Under the pieces are notes generated by a model, which was not told the DNA's origin, searched no databases, and saw only the letters and a list, made by a program, of their open reading frames with translations. A program made the translations under genes and the position numbers. From an uncultured Spirochaetaceae bacterium (lineage in GTDB: Bacteria; Spirochaetota; Spirochaetia; Sphaerochaetales; Sphaerochaetaceae), in assembly GCA_944392965.1 (NCBI GenBank), contig CALXYM010000004.1:62001-126000 (forward strand): DNA of 64,000 nucleotides, in the 5' to 3' direction. Shown here one piece after another: positions 27,540 to 36,931 of this stretch. Numbering within the stretch: position 1 is the first letter of the stretch; each line of letters starts with the position of its first letter.

Positions 27540-28331
27540 CTACCTCTCTACTATGCACTTCTTAGGACAGATCTCCATGGCCTTAGCCGCATTTGCCTGA
27601 TCAAGTGCACAGTTGTTATATGAAAGGAAATTATCCACTTTGAACGGAGAATTTTCAACCTTTAATTCACACATTTTGCATCCAATGCATCCTGCCTGGC
27701 AATATGTGCGCACTTTAGCACCACTCTCATGGTTGTTGCATGCGACAAGATATTTAGCACTGTAAGGAACCATTCTGATGACTCCGTTAGGGCATACCTT
27801 CGTACATTTCTTACAGCCTATGCACTTTTCTTTATCAACGACAAGGTTACCTTTCTCATTACGGCTTATCGCGCCAACAGGGCAGACGTTCATGCAGGAA
27901 CCAAGATGAAGACATCCCTCCTTGCATCCGTTGGGCCCTCCAAGAAGAAGCGATGCCGCATTACAGTCGCTCATACCCTTGTAATCATACTCAGTCAATG
28001 TGACATCCTTAGAGCCCTGACAGAAGATGAAGGCAACTTCCTTCTCCTTAGCCTCGACCTTTATTCCAAGGATCTCTCCCATTTTCCTTGCGAGCTCTGC
28101 TCCACCGGGGCTACAAAGACCGGCCTCAGCCTCCCCTTTGTAAACAGCCTCTGCATATGCGGAACAGCCTGCAAAACCACAACCGCCACAGTTTGCACCG
28201 GGCATCACGGCTTCAAGCTCTTCAAGTTTCTCGTCCTTCTCTACCTTAAGTTTTCCTTCTGCGAACTGCAGTCCTATTCCAAGCACGAGACCTAGGACTG
28301 CGATTACGATGAATGCCAAGAATATAGCCAT
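27540..28331 (-). CDS. rnfB: Rnf complex subunit B (iron-sulfur)
   Basis: A 263-residue subunit with one N-terminal membrane helix, then the [4Fe-4S] motif MPGANCGGCGFAGCSAYAEA and two ferredoxin-type clusters (CIGCKKCTKVCPNG preceded by CMNVCPVGAI) plus a further Cys set CIGCKMCELKV. It takes electrons from reduced ferredoxin and passes them to the rest of the complex. It is the last Rnf gene (order C-D-G-E-A-B), which is the common order in Clostridia and spirochaetes. Confidence 0.95.
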   Translation of the reverse strand: MAIFLAFIVIAVLGLVLGIGLQFAEGKLKVEKDEKLEELEAVMPGANCGGCGFAGCSAYAEAVYKGEAEAGLCSPGGAELARKMGEILGIKVEAKEKEVAFIFCQGSKDVTLTEYDYKGMSDCNAASLLLGGPNGCKEGCLHLGSCMNVCPVGAISRNEKGNLVVDKEKCIGCKKCTKVCPNGVIRMVPYSAKYLVACNNHESGAKVRTYCQAGCIGCKMCELKVENSPFKVDNFLSYNNCALDQANAAKAMEICPKKCIVER

Positions 28332-28343
28332 CTCTCTCCTCCC

Positions 28344-28937
28344 TTATGCCAAGTGCAGATTGGTAATCAAACTGCTGTCGAATCCCATGAACGCAAGAGC
28401 CATGAGGCTTGCGGAAATGAATGCGATTGGAACACCTCTGAATACCTTTCTCACCGGAGTCATTTCAAGTTTTTCCCTTATATTACTCATGAGAATGATA
28501 GCAAGCGTGAATCCAAGACCGGCTGCAATTCCCGCGGTAAAAGACTCCAGAAGATTGTAGCCCTCATCAATGTTGATGATTGCAATACCGAGGACGGCAC
28601 AGTTCGTCGTGATGAGAGGGAGATAGATACCAAGCGCCTGATAGAGCGCAGGACTCATCTTCTTGATGACCATCTCAACAAGCTGCACCAGAGCGGCAAT
28701 TACGAGAATAAATGCGATCGTCCTGAGATATTCAAGCTCGAACGGCACTAAAAGGAACGTGTGAACCGCATAGCAGACGACGGATGCGATGCCTGTTACA
28801 AACGTCACCGCGATTCCCATTCCTATGGCACTCTCGCTGTTCTTACTTACTCCGATGAACGGGCATAGTCCCATGAACTGTACCAAGATGAAGTTCTGGA
28901 TGAATATATATGTTATAAGAATTCCAATATAGCTCAT
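28344..28937 (-). CDS. rnfA: Rnf complex subunit A
   Basis: A 197-residue integral membrane subunit with six helices and the conserved half-site FILVQFMGLCPFIGVSKN in helix 1 and LITTNCAVLG in helix 4, whose cysteines ligate a membrane-embedded iron-sulfur centre shared with RnfE. It overlaps rnfE by 4 bases. Confidence 0.95.
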   Translation of the reverse strand: MSYIGILITYIFIQNFILVQFMGLCPFIGVSKNSESAIGMGIAVTFVTGIASVVCYAVHTFLLVPFELEYLRTIAFILVIAALVQLVEMVIKKMSPALYQALGIYLPLITTNCAVLGIAIINIDEGYNLLESFTAGIAAGLGFTLAIILMSNIREKLEMTPVRKVFRGVPIAFISASLMALAFMGFDSSLITNLHLA

Positions 28938-29560
28938 TTCTTCCCCCTAGAACTCTTCCACTGGAAGAATGCCTTCAGATAGCCCATTACAAGAAGGGCT
29001 CCGCTGGCAAGTGTGAGTACTCCGATCGGAGACTCGTTGAGAAGAGGTATCTCGATGACTCCATCAAATCCACCGACGGCGAAAAGAGTGATCGTACCAC
29101 TTCCCAGAACCTCTCTTATAAGGGAGATAAGAGTAAGAGACATGGTAAATCCCACTCCCATTCCAATTCCATCCAGAGCACTGTCAAGTACTGTGTTCTT
29201 GTTTGCGAAAGCCTCCGCACGACCAAGGATTATACAGTTTACCACGATCAAAGGCAGGTAAACGCCAAGAGCCGAATAAACAGAGGGGACATATGCATGA
29301 AGTACCATCTCTACGATTGTAACGAACGAGGCGATGATTACGATGTATGACGGTATTCTTATCGTATCGGGTATGATCTTTCTCAGTGCTGAAATCGCCA
29401 TATTCGAGAAAGTCAATACGAAGATTACACTCAATCCCATCCCAAGGGCATTCGAGACCTGAGTAGAGACTCCTAGGGTCGGACACATTCCAAGCATGAT
29501 TATAAATGTAGGATTCTCTTTGAAAAGACCTTTCGTGAGTTCCTTCATATGTGCACTCAT
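28934..29560 (-). CDS. rnfE: Rnf complex subunit E
   Basis: A 208-residue paralogue of RnfA with six helices. It shows FIIMLGMCPTLGVSTQVSNA and LIVVNCIILGRAEAFA, the Cys-containing inverted-topology motifs that pair with RnfA. It overlaps rnfG by 4 bases and rnfA by 4. Confidence 0.95.
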   Translation of the reverse strand: MSAHMKELTKGLFKENPTFIIMLGMCPTLGVSTQVSNALGMGLSVIFVLTFSNMAISALRKIIPDTIRIPSYIVIIASFVTIVEMVLHAYVPSVYSALGVYLPLIVVNCIILGRAEAFANKNTVLDSALDGIGMGVGFTMSLTLISLIREVLGSGTITLFAVGGFDGVIEIPLLNESPIGVLTLASGALLVMGYLKAFFQWKSSRGKK

Positions 29561-30111
29561 ACTCCACCTCCTAAGCTCTTAGCAAGTTCGCTACCGTTAC
29601 GAAGTGCCGTGGAGACCCCTGTAAACGTAACAGTTGCACCACTTACCGCAGCCGCATCATCGGCAGAAAGATCTGAGGATGTGACTGGCAGCGGATTCTC
29701 TCCTCCAAGACCACGGAACATATCCATGTACCAGGAGTTCTCAGCATTCTTTCCAAGTCCCGGAGTTTCACTGTTCGTCGTAAGCTGTGCACTTATAAGT
29801 TCCCCATCCGGGTAATAGGATGCGATTATCGTCATCGCGCCACCGTAACCATTAGCATTCAGTTCGAAGACATAGCCGGCAACCTCATCCCCATCGAGAA
29901 TCGTATATGCGACATTTGCATTAGGAGTATCGATTGCAACCTCATCTCCGACCGTGTACTCACCTGCAGCAACCGCAAGAGCTGCCTCCCTTTCCCTGAT
30001 CAGATTCTCCGCGATTACTGGAGCCGTTACACTGTTCACGATTCCACATAGTCCTGCGGAAACCGCACAGATAAGGAAGAGGATGATTCCGGTTTTCATT
30101 ATCTCTTTCAT
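29557..30111 (-). CDS. rnfG: Rnf complex subunit G (FMN-binding)
   Basis: A 184-residue subunit with one N-terminal membrane helix (about 8-28) and an extracytoplasmic FMN-binding domain. The covalent flavin motif SGAT is in DDAAAVSGATVTFTGVSTAL; FMN attaches to its Thr in this family. The residues GLGKNAENSWYMDMF precede it as in other RnfG proteins. It overlaps rnfD and rnfE by 4 bases each. Confidence 0.94.
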   Translation of the reverse strand: MKEIMKTGIILFLICAVSAGLCGIVNSVTAPVIAENLIREREAALAVAAGEYTVGDEVAIDTPNANVAYTILDGDEVAGYVFELNANGYGGAMTIIASYYPDGELISAQLTTNSETPGLGKNAENSWYMDMFRGLGGENPLPVTSSDLSADDAAAVSGATVTFTGVSTALRNGSELAKSLGGGV

Positions 30112-31181
30112 ACCTTCTCCCCCTTCTTTTTCTTCTCAGGTTTTACATAACCGAACTTCTTCGGCCTTATATAACGGTCAATCGTCGGGGTGATGATGTT
30201 CATAAGGAGAATCGCTATCGAAACTCCCTCAGGAAGAGATGCGAAATACCTTATGAGGAATGTGAAAAAACCACAGCCTATGGCATATATGATCTGACCT
30301 TTCCTGCTTGTGGGGCTTGTTACCCAGTCGGTGGCCATGAAGAATGCACCGAGCATGAGTCCTCCTGTTAATACAGGAAGAATCACTTCTCCCCCAAAGA
30401 GGCCCATTCCACGAGGAAGGCCCCCGAATATCCAGCTGAGAAGGGCAAAAGAGCCAATGTAGATCACAGGAACATGCCATGTGATTATATGTTTAGCAAT
30501 CAAGAAGATTCCACCAAGGAGAAGCAGGAATGCACTTACCTCGCCAATACAGCCTGCGATGTTTCCAAAGAATGCATCTATCACATACCCGCTTATACCG
30601 GTGGCATCCTCAATGCCGGATGCAAAATGACTCATGGCAACGGAAGCAGAAGAAAGGATATCGACATTGCTTCCGCTAGCTCCGGAAGAGACAGAAGTCT
30701 TAATCGCAGAGAGCATTGTCGCACTTGAAAGAGCATCCGTCGGATGATAGACGAAACGGGGAACGATAAAGGTACTCATCGCACTTGAGAAAGAGAAGAA
30801 AACGAACACCCTTCCTGCAAGAGCCGGGTTCATCCAGTTACATCCAAGACCTCCGAACGTCCACTTGACAACGGCTATGGCGAATATTGATGCGATAACC
30901 GGAATGTAAAGAGGAACGAGAGGACTCATATTCATTCCAATGAGAAGTCCCGTGACGATAGCTGAATAGTCCTTCAGCGTGTTCTCCTTGCTTACAAGAC
31001 CAAGCAGATACTCGACAAGAACCGACGATCCAACAGATACGAGAAGTACAAGAAGAGCCCTCAGACCGAAAGCGAAAACGCCCCATATGGCCGATGGAAG
31101 CAGGGCAATAATGACATACAGCATCGCCTTATCCGTTGATAAGGATGAATGCACGTGTGGGCTGACCGATACAGTTTTCAT
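30108..31181 (-). CDS. rnfD: Rnf complex subunit D (FMN-binding)
   Basis: A 357-residue membrane subunit of the NqrB/RnfD family with about nine helices. Conserved GLGCNWMNPALAGRVFVF is present. The flavinylation site of the family (SGAT) is here DALSSATMLSAI, so the Thr at about residue 155 is kept while the Gly is Ser. It forms the core through which electron flow drives Na+ or H+ export. It overlaps rnfC and rnfG by 4 bases. Confidence 0.94.
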   Translation of the reverse strand: MKTVSVSPHVHSSLSTDKAMLYVIIALLPSAIWGVFAFGLRALLVLLVSVGSSVLVEYLLGLVSKENTLKDYSAIVTGLLIGMNMSPLVPLYIPVIASIFAIAVVKWTFGGLGCNWMNPALAGRVFVFFSFSSAMSTFIVPRFVYHPTDALSSATMLSAIKTSVSSGASGSNVDILSSASVAMSHFASGIEDATGISGYVIDAFFGNIAGCIGEVSAFLLLLGGIFLIAKHIITWHVPVIYIGSFALLSWIFGGLPRGMGLFGGEVILPVLTGGLMLGAFFMATDWVTSPTSRKGQIIYAIGCGFFTFLIRYFASLPEGVSIAILLMNIITPTIDRYIRPKKFGYVKPEKKKKGEKV

Positions 31182-32491
31182 TTCACCTTCCTCCCCATCT
31201 TCTTACCAAGTTTGAAACCCTGTACCAGTGGGATATGTGACGGACAGGAGAAGGCACAACAGCCACATTCCTTGCAGTCCATCAGACCATAATCCATAGC
31301 AGCCTGATAGTTTCCATATTTGATATTCCTGAACATCTTGTTAGGCATGAGCCCCATCGGACAGTGCTCAACGCACTTTCCACATGAGACGCATGGCATG
31401 CTCGTCTTGTCATCCATGATTGGAAGGGCGAGAAGTCCACCCGTACCTTTTGTAGTCGGAGTATCTTCCAAGGCAAAAGCAAAACCCATCATGGGACCAC
31501 CTGAGATCAGCTTGTTGATGTCATCTTTTAGCCCTCCGGCGAAAGCATAGAGGTCCGAGGCTTTCACTCCGATCGGAGCGAGGACATTCTTTGGATTTTT
31601 GACACTCTCTCCAGTAACGGAGACGACCCTGTCTATCAACGGCTTATGATGGACAACCGCCTCATAGACGGCATAGCACGTGCTTATATTCGCAACAACA
31701 GCCCCGATATCCAGAGGAAGTTTTCCACTCGGGACTTCCCTGCCGATCGTGGCCTTTAAAAGCTGCTTCTCATCACCCTGTGGATATTTTACTTTCAGGG
31801 CAACCACCTCAATGGGGTAAGAGAGAGTGCTTATCCTCTCTTCAAGTTTCTTAACAGCGTCCATCTTGTTCATCTCGACGCCGATCATGATCTTCTCAGG
31901 TTTAACGATCCTGGAGATTATCATGATACCCTCAAGGACCTTGTCTGTACGTTCAAGCATCGTCCTGTAATCGGATGTCAGATAGGGTTCACACTCTACC
32001 CCGTTCACGACAAGGGCATCCACCTTCTTATCCTTAGGAATAGAGAACTTCACATGCGCAGGGAAGGTAGCACCACCCATACCGACGATTCCCATATCCT
32101 TGACAATCTTCAATAACTCCTCCGAAGAGAGGGAGTCATAATCATAGACGGCATCAAACATGCCGTCATCCTGCGTTTCATCCACCTTTATTACAAGGCA
32201 GTCGGCCACAGCACCATTTGCAAGGCGTACGCTCCTGACATCAGTGACAGTACCATCCACAGGGGAATGGACGTTGGCAGAGATGAAGGAGGACGCAGCA
32301 CCTACGAGTTCTCCCCTTTTCACGCTATCTCCCTTCTTCTTAAGGCAGGTTGCGGGCGCTCCTAAGTGCTGTGACATGGATAAAAGCAGCTCTCCTGGAA
32401 GTGGCAGCTTTTCTATTTTTGAATCCTTAGAAAGCTCCTTCCTGTCAAGAGGATGCACACCACCCCTCTTGAACGTGGAAATTCGGCTCAT
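31178..32491 (-). CDS. rnfC: Rnf complex subunit C (NADH/ferredoxin oxidoreductase)
   Basis: A 437-residue peripheral subunit with the Rossmann-type NADH and FMN region (GIVGMGGATFPAHVKF, VNGVECEPYLTSDYR) and two [4Fe-4S] motifs near the C-terminus, CVSCGKCVEHCPMG and CKECGCCAFSCPSHIPL. It exchanges electrons with NAD. It is the first gene of the long operon; the promoter should lie in the 213-base gap to the divergent gene at 32705, which is AT-rich, and I could not define its boxes. Confidence 0.95.
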   Translation of the reverse strand: MSRISTFKRGGVHPLDRKELSKDSKIEKLPLPGELLLSMSQHLGAPATCLKKKGDSVKRGELVGAASSFISANVHSPVDGTVTDVRSVRLANGAVADCLVIKVDETQDDGMFDAVYDYDSLSSEELLKIVKDMGIVGMGGATFPAHVKFSIPKDKKVDALVVNGVECEPYLTSDYRTMLERTDKVLEGIMIISRIVKPEKIMIGVEMNKMDAVKKLEERISTLSYPIEVVALKVKYPQGDEKQLLKATIGREVPSGKLPLDIGAVVANISTCYAVYEAVVHHKPLIDRVVSVTGESVKNPKNVLAPIGVKASDLYAFAGGLKDDINKLISGGPMMGFAFALEDTPTTKGTGGLLALPIMDDKTSMPCVSCGKCVEHCPMGLMPNKMFRNIKYGNYQAAMDYGLMDCKECGCCAFSCPSHIPLVQGFKLGKKMGRKVK

Positions 32492-32704
32492 ATTTACTCC
32501 TTTGTTTAGCTTGATTGATGATTTATTTTAAGACAAACTTTAGGGATATGCAAATTCAAATATCCTTTAAATGTGGGAAAAACCAATCTTTTGCCCATAT
32601 TATTTGAAAAAGCTAAAATCTTATCGATAATTCATTATCTTTTAGAGAGAAAAAAAGACGTGTTCATTTGACCTACATGATGAATACGTTTTAATATATA
32701 CCTT

Positions 32705-33559
32705 ATGAATCGATTCTTCAAATTCGCGTTCAGCAAGCTCAACGGGGTAAAGGTATATGCCCTTGTAGGACGCTCAGGAACGGGAAAGAGCTATCATAGC
32801 AAGCTGGTCGCGGCGAAATACAGGATTGACTTGATAATAGACGATGGCCTCCTGATAAAGGGAGATAAGATATTAGCAGGACACTCAGCAAAGAGGGATC
32901 CGAACTTCATCAGCGCGGTACGTACCGCAGTATTCGATGATGATGAGCACCGTGACCAGGTGATGAACGCCCTTTTAAAAGAGAAATACAAGAAAATCCT
33001 CATAATTGGAACGAGTGAGAAGATGATCGGAAAGATCACGAAACGCCTTGAGCTTCCACCCGCAGAGAAGATAATACACATAGAGGATGTGGCAAGTCCG
33101 GAGGAGATCGAGACTGCGATGAGGATACGCTTTACCGAGGGCAAGCACGTCATCCCCGTACCCAGTATCGAGATCACGAGAAGCTATCCCCAGATAGTGT
33201 ATGACTCCATGAAGATACTCAAAAAGAACAGTGCTCCGGGAAAGAAGCAGAGTTATGAAAAGACAATAGTGCGTCCTGAGTTCTCCCGACCTGACAAAGA
33301 TGAGATATCGGAAGAGGCCATAACACAGATGGTGAAACATGCGATCGGGGACTACGACCCCGTAATAAAGGTGAAAAAAGCCCGTGGCGTGAAAAACAGC
33401 GACTCCACCTACTCCATCTATGTCACACTGCAACTTCCGCTAAGGCACTACATGAGTACAACGATATCGGATTTGCAGGAATACATCACCGAATGTCTGG
33501 AGAAATACGGTGGAATACTGCTGAAAAACGTCTCCATTGAAATAGAGGAATGGGGTTAG
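32705..33559 (+). CDS. P-loop ATPase with Asp23-like C-terminal domain
   Basis: A 284-residue protein with a clean Walker A motif GRSGTGKS at residues 22-29 and a following strand-rich domain (KKILIIGTSEKMIGKI). Residues about 200-284 resemble the Asp23/alkaline-shock fold: YSIYVTLQLPLRHYMSTT, then DLQEYITECLEKYGG and VSIEIEE. The combination is seen in spirochaetes and Firmicutes as an uncharacterised protein. The 3' end overlaps the convergent pcnB by 4 bases. No membrane segment. Function unknown; a nucleotide-dependent envelope or stress role is speculation. Confidence 0.65.
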   Translation: MNRFFKFAFSKLNGVKVYALVGRSGTGKSYHSKLVAAKYRIDLIIDDGLLIKGDKILAGHSAKRDPNFISAVRTAVFDDDEHRDQVMNALLKEKYKKILIIGTSEKMIGKITKRLELPPAEKIIHIEDVASPEEIETAMRIRFTEGKHVIPVPSIEITRSYPQIVYDSMKILKKNSAPGKKQSYEKTIVRPEFSRPDKDEISEEAITQMVKHAIGDYDPVIKVKKARGVKNSDSTYSIYVTLQLPLRHYMSTTISDLQEYITECLEKYGGILLKNVSIEIEEWG

Positions 33560-34806
33560 AGATCATGGCTCTCTGCAAGGCTTGAGACATTCTCAAGCCC
33601 CTCGTCATAACCCTTTGCCCCCGTAGGCAGCTTCTGCTTGCGCGTTTTTCTCGGCTTCTTGGATTTCGAGAGCTCCTCAGGAGCTGCATTCTTCCTTCCC
33701 ATGTTCTTTCCTGGCTTCTTACCTTGTATGGTGGCAGCCGCAGCCTTATTCTTGGCCTTGCTCCTGTAGCCCATCTCGTCAAGGATTATCTCCGCAGATT
33801 TCTCTATCTCATAATTGGGAGGAGTCATGGGAGAGATGAATACCTTTATCTCCCTATACACCTCTTTCACCCTCTCTTCCTGACTCATCGATTCGGGATT
33901 GTCCAGAACGATTAGAGGTTTTAATAGGCGTGCAAAGATCACTGCCCTATCAACGGTCTCACCTTCATTCTTCGCCCCTTTAACATATTCATCCATCTCA
34001 CTAAGAGCTTTCTGTATTTCTGGATAACCTATATATACGGAGAGACATGGAAGAAGATATGGAAGTAGCTTATATTTATCCATCTCAAGAAAGATCCCCT
34101 TTGCAGAGGCCGACGTGAGAATCTTGCCAACCTCCTCAGTGAGTCTTGAAGTAGAGACATGGGAAAGGTTCATGGAATTTTTGCGTATTGCACGGCGAAC
34201 ATCCCATTTAAGGGAGAAGCCGGTAGTTACATGATACTTTATCGCCCTTATCATGCGCACTGGATCCTCAGAGAACGAATAAGAGAGGGGAATCAGACTG
34301 CGGAGCCTTCTTCTCTTGAAATCCTCCATGGCGTTGTTGAAATCAAGAAGCTGTCCGTTCTGAGGATTATAGTAGAGACTGTTTATCGAGAAATCCCTGC
34401 GCTTGGCATCCTGCTCTACAGTTCCAAAGATGTTGTTGTTCCCCTCCTCGAAGTTCTCCTCATCACTTCTGAACGTGGTTACCTCTATGATCTTATCATG
34501 GTTGAAATATAAGTGGACGATTCTGAAACGGCGTCCGATTATCCTGGCATTCCAGAAAAGTTTCTGGACCTGACGTGGTGAGAGACTCGTGGCGATATCG
34601 AAATCCTTTGGTTTGCGGCCAAGTAGCATGTCCCTTACCGCACCACCGACGATATACGCCTCCGCCCCCTGTGCCTGCATTTTTCTTATAGCCCATAGAG
34701 CATCTTTGTCTATCTGGCTGTTCCTTACGGTATGTTCCTTAGATGAATATATTTTTGCAACGACGACTTCCCTGCCGCCTTCGGTCTTATATCGGGTAAA
34801 CATCAT
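33556..34806 (-). CDS. pcnB: Poly(A) polymerase / CCA-adding-like nucleotidyltransferase
   Basis: A 416-residue class II nucleotidyltransferase of the PcnB branch. It has AYIVGGAVRDMLLGRKPKDF, the DFDIAT metal-binding Asp pair, RRFRIVHLYF, RRDFSINSLYY and the EDPVRMIRAIKY motif. PcnB adds poly(A) tails that promote RNA decay; a CCA-adding role cannot be excluded by sequence alone and would matter because the tRNAs here lack CCA. I use the ATG at 34806. The frame is open to a TTG at 34839, but the family begins near MMFTRYKT. The last 60 residues are Lys/Arg-rich (KPRKTRKQKL), an RNA-binding tail. Confidence 0.88.
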   Translation of the reverse strand: MMFTRYKTEGGREVVVAKIYSSKEHTVRNSQIDKDALWAIRKMQAQGAEAYIVGGAVRDMLLGRKPKDFDIATSLSPRQVQKLFWNARIIGRRFRIVHLYFNHDKIIEVTTFRSDEENFEEGNNNIFGTVEQDAKRRDFSINSLYYNPQNGQLLDFNNAMEDFKRRRLRSLIPLSYSFSEDPVRMIRAIKYHVTTGFSLKWDVRRAIRKNSMNLSHVSTSRLTEEVGKILTSASAKGIFLEMDKYKLLPYLLPCLSVYIGYPEIQKALSEMDEYVKGAKNEGETVDRAVIFARLLKPLIVLDNPESMSQEERVKEVYREIKVFISPMTPPNYEIEKSAEIILDEMGYRSKAKNKAAAATIQGKKPGKNMGRKNAAPEELSKSKKPRKTRKQKLPTGAKGYDEGLENVSSLAESHDL

Positions 34807-34867
34807 GTCTATTCTATTGAATAGCAAAAAGCCTTTCAAGATATGGATAGATGCACGTTAGGGAGAA

Positions 34868-34896
34868 AGGAAAGAGGCGACCGATGGCCGCCTCTT
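34868..34896 (-). terminator. Terminator of the lipoprotein gene
   Basis: On the minus strand AAGAGGCGGCC/GGTCGCCTCTT with a 2-3 nt loop is followed by TTTCCTTTC, directly after the stop codon at 34900. Confidence 0.75.
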
Positions 34897-34899
34897 CTC

Positions 34900-35370
34900 T
34901 TAGGTGTTATAACTGATCACATAGTCTTTCTTATTCAACGTCACACGATCTTCATTTCCATCACTGCTTGCATCAATTGAGAAGATATAGTCATCAACTC
35001 CGATGCGTCCGGAAATGGAGACTATGCTTGGTGAGGAGAATTTAGCCGTACCCCAGAAGCGGACCTGGATGCCATTATCATCATACTTTTCACCGGGAAT
35101 GGTAATCTCCTTTCCTAGATAGTCTTCACCTTCTTTACTCTTTATGTATTTTTCTGAGATAAAGACTGCATTCCTGAAAAGATTTTCAGCAGCAGACTCT
35201 TCCGTCATTTCAGGATAACCAGTACTCCTGCTTGCGATGAAATCACTGACAGTTCCCCTCTCCTCAGGAAGAAGGCTGTCCCCTTTTTCCCCGCCCATGC
35301 CAGGACTGCAAGAAAAGGCCAGCAGGGCAAAAAACAATATTGCTGAGATTCTGATAATCTTAATTTTCAT
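34900..35370 (-). CDS. Small lipoprotein, unknown
   Basis: A 156-residue lipoprotein with a type II signal (ISAILFFALLAFSC, lipid-modified Cys near residue 20). The start at 35370 is chosen for AAGGAGC eight bases upstream; an open frame continues to 35472 but would hide the signal peptide. The mature protein has a beta-rich region (QVRFWGTAKFSSPSIVSISG). I do not recognise a family. Its terminator is at 34868, and it is monocistronic. Confidence 0.75.
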   Translation of the reverse strand: MKIKIIRISAILFFALLAFSCSPGMGGEKGDSLLPEERGTVSDFIASRSTGYPEMTEESAAENLFRNAVFISEKYIKSKEGEDYLGKEITIPGEKYDDNGIQVRFWGTAKFSSPSIVSISGRIGVDDYIFSIDASSDGNEDRVTLNKKDYVISYNT

Positions 35371-35647
35371 AATACTGCTCCTTATCGGATTTATTGATAG
35401 ATTCCCATAGTTTGGAATTAAAATCCCAAAACCGTGGATTTGCTGCATGAATACAATTAAAATATGATGCATGTCAAGAGATTTCCTGACATTTTCAAAA
35501 CTATTCCCATTTTTGAAATATAACCTTATATAACATGATATTACTTCAATTCATTTCAGTAATTCTCAGTATACTATGAAACATGGAAAACACTCCCTTG
35601 ATAGACTTACAGCATGCTATTGTTATATTATGATTTTGGAGGACCAG

Positions 35648-36931
35648 ATGATAGATCCAATAGTATTAAAAGGTTTCAGGGACAGCCTTCCTAAGGAGGA
35701 GATTCCCAAGAAGAATATAGAAAGAAAGCTCGAGAACGTCTTTGAGAAATTCGGGTTCGTACCTATAGACACGCCCGTTCTTGAATACGAATCAGTTCTG
35801 CTAGGAAAAGGTGGCGGAGAGACGGACAAGCAGATATTCCACTTTGAGGATAACGGAGGTAGAAAGGTCGCAATGCGCTTTGACCTTACCGTTCCTTTCG
35901 CACGCTTTCTCGCACTGCATCATGCAGAGCTTCCCATTCCTTTTAAAAGATACCACATTGCAAAGGCATGGAGAGGGGAAAATCCACAGAAGGGAAGATA
36001 TAGGGAGTTCATACAGTGTGATTTCGACATCGTAGGAGCAGACAGTGCGGAAGCTGATTTTGAAATACTCTCACTCATGTACGCGTCCTTCAACTCTCTT
36101 GATATCAGAAATGTCACATTCCATGTGGCTAACAGGGCCCTTTTCAACGACTTTCTTGCAACTGTCGGAATAGAGGACAAGAGTATTGAGGTGCTCCGTG
36201 CTGTCGATAAGCTGAGAAAGATAGGAAAAGATGAAGTGAGAAAGATCCTTCTTGATATCACAGGAGATGAGGAGAAGAGTAATCTCATCATCTCATACAT
36301 CACAAGCGGAGAAGGAAAGGACTTCATCGCAACCCTTGATTCAATCGTCGCCCTCATCGGAAGGGAAACTGAGAATTCTGAGAGAATGAGGAAGATTTAC
36401 TCATATCTGAAGGAAAATGGAATTGAGTCTTTCTATGTATATGATCCATCAATCACAAGAGGGCTCGATTATTATACGGGAATAGTCTATGAAACATTCC
36501 TCAATGATTTTGAGGCGATTGGTTCAGTGTGTTCAGGTGGTAGATATAACAATCTGGCTTCCCTTTATACGAAGGAGGTGCTCCCAGGAGTCGGTGCATC
36601 CATCGGACTTGACAGGCTTCTTGCCGCACTCACGGAACTTAACAGCCCGCTTGTAAAAGATTCGAACAGTGCAAACGTTGTCGTTTTTTATAAGAAGGGA
36701 GAAGAAGAGAAAGCTCTGAAAACGGTGTTCGAGCTTAGGATGAAGGGACTGAGGACGGATCTCTACCTCCTGCCTGATAAGAAGGCGAAGGCCCAGTATG
36801 AATATGCGGAGAAGCTCTCGATACCATTCGCACTTAGTTTCGCAGATGGAAACTATATGGTGAAAAATCTGAAAACAAGGGAGAGTGTTGAGACTAATTC
36901 CCTGTTAAGGGTGGTGGAGCTTTGCCAATAG
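35648..36931 (+). CDS. hisS: Histidyl-tRNA synthetase
   Basis: A 427-residue class II synthetase that charges tRNA-His. It shows VLKGFRDSLPKEE at the start, motif 2 region MRFDLTVPFARF, the ENPQKGRYREFIQCD strand, the histidine-specific TRGLDYYTGIVYETF and motif 3 VGASIGLDRLLAAL, then an anticodon-binding domain from about residue 330. The start is the ATG at 35648, which has TTGGAGGAC upstream; the in-frame ATGs at 35576 and 35630 add residues absent from the family. The next gene starts 10 bases before the stop. Confidence 0.95.
   Translation: MIDPIVLKGFRDSLPKEEIPKKNIERKLENVFEKFGFVPIDTPVLEYESVLLGKGGGETDKQIFHFEDNGGRKVAMRFDLTVPFARFLALHHAELPIPFKRYHIAKAWRGENPQKGRYREFIQCDFDIVGADSAEADFEILSLMYASFNSLDIRNVTFHVANRALFNDFLATVGIEDKSIEVLRAVDKLRKIGKDEVRKILLDITGDEEKSNLIISYITSGEGKDFIATLDSIVALIGRETENSERMRKIYSYLKENGIESFYVYDPSITRGLDYYTGIVYETFLNDFEAIGSVCSGGRYNNLASLYTKEVLPGVGASIGLDRLLAALTELNSPLVKDSNSANVVVFYKKGEEEKALKTVFELRMKGLRTDLYLLPDKKAKAQYEYAEKLSIPFALSFADGNYMVKNLKTRESVETNSLLRVVELCQ

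Noticed and set aside
34807-34839. TTG start for pcnB
   Set aside because: No ribosome site precedes it, and the added residues are not part of the family; the ATG at 34806 fits better.
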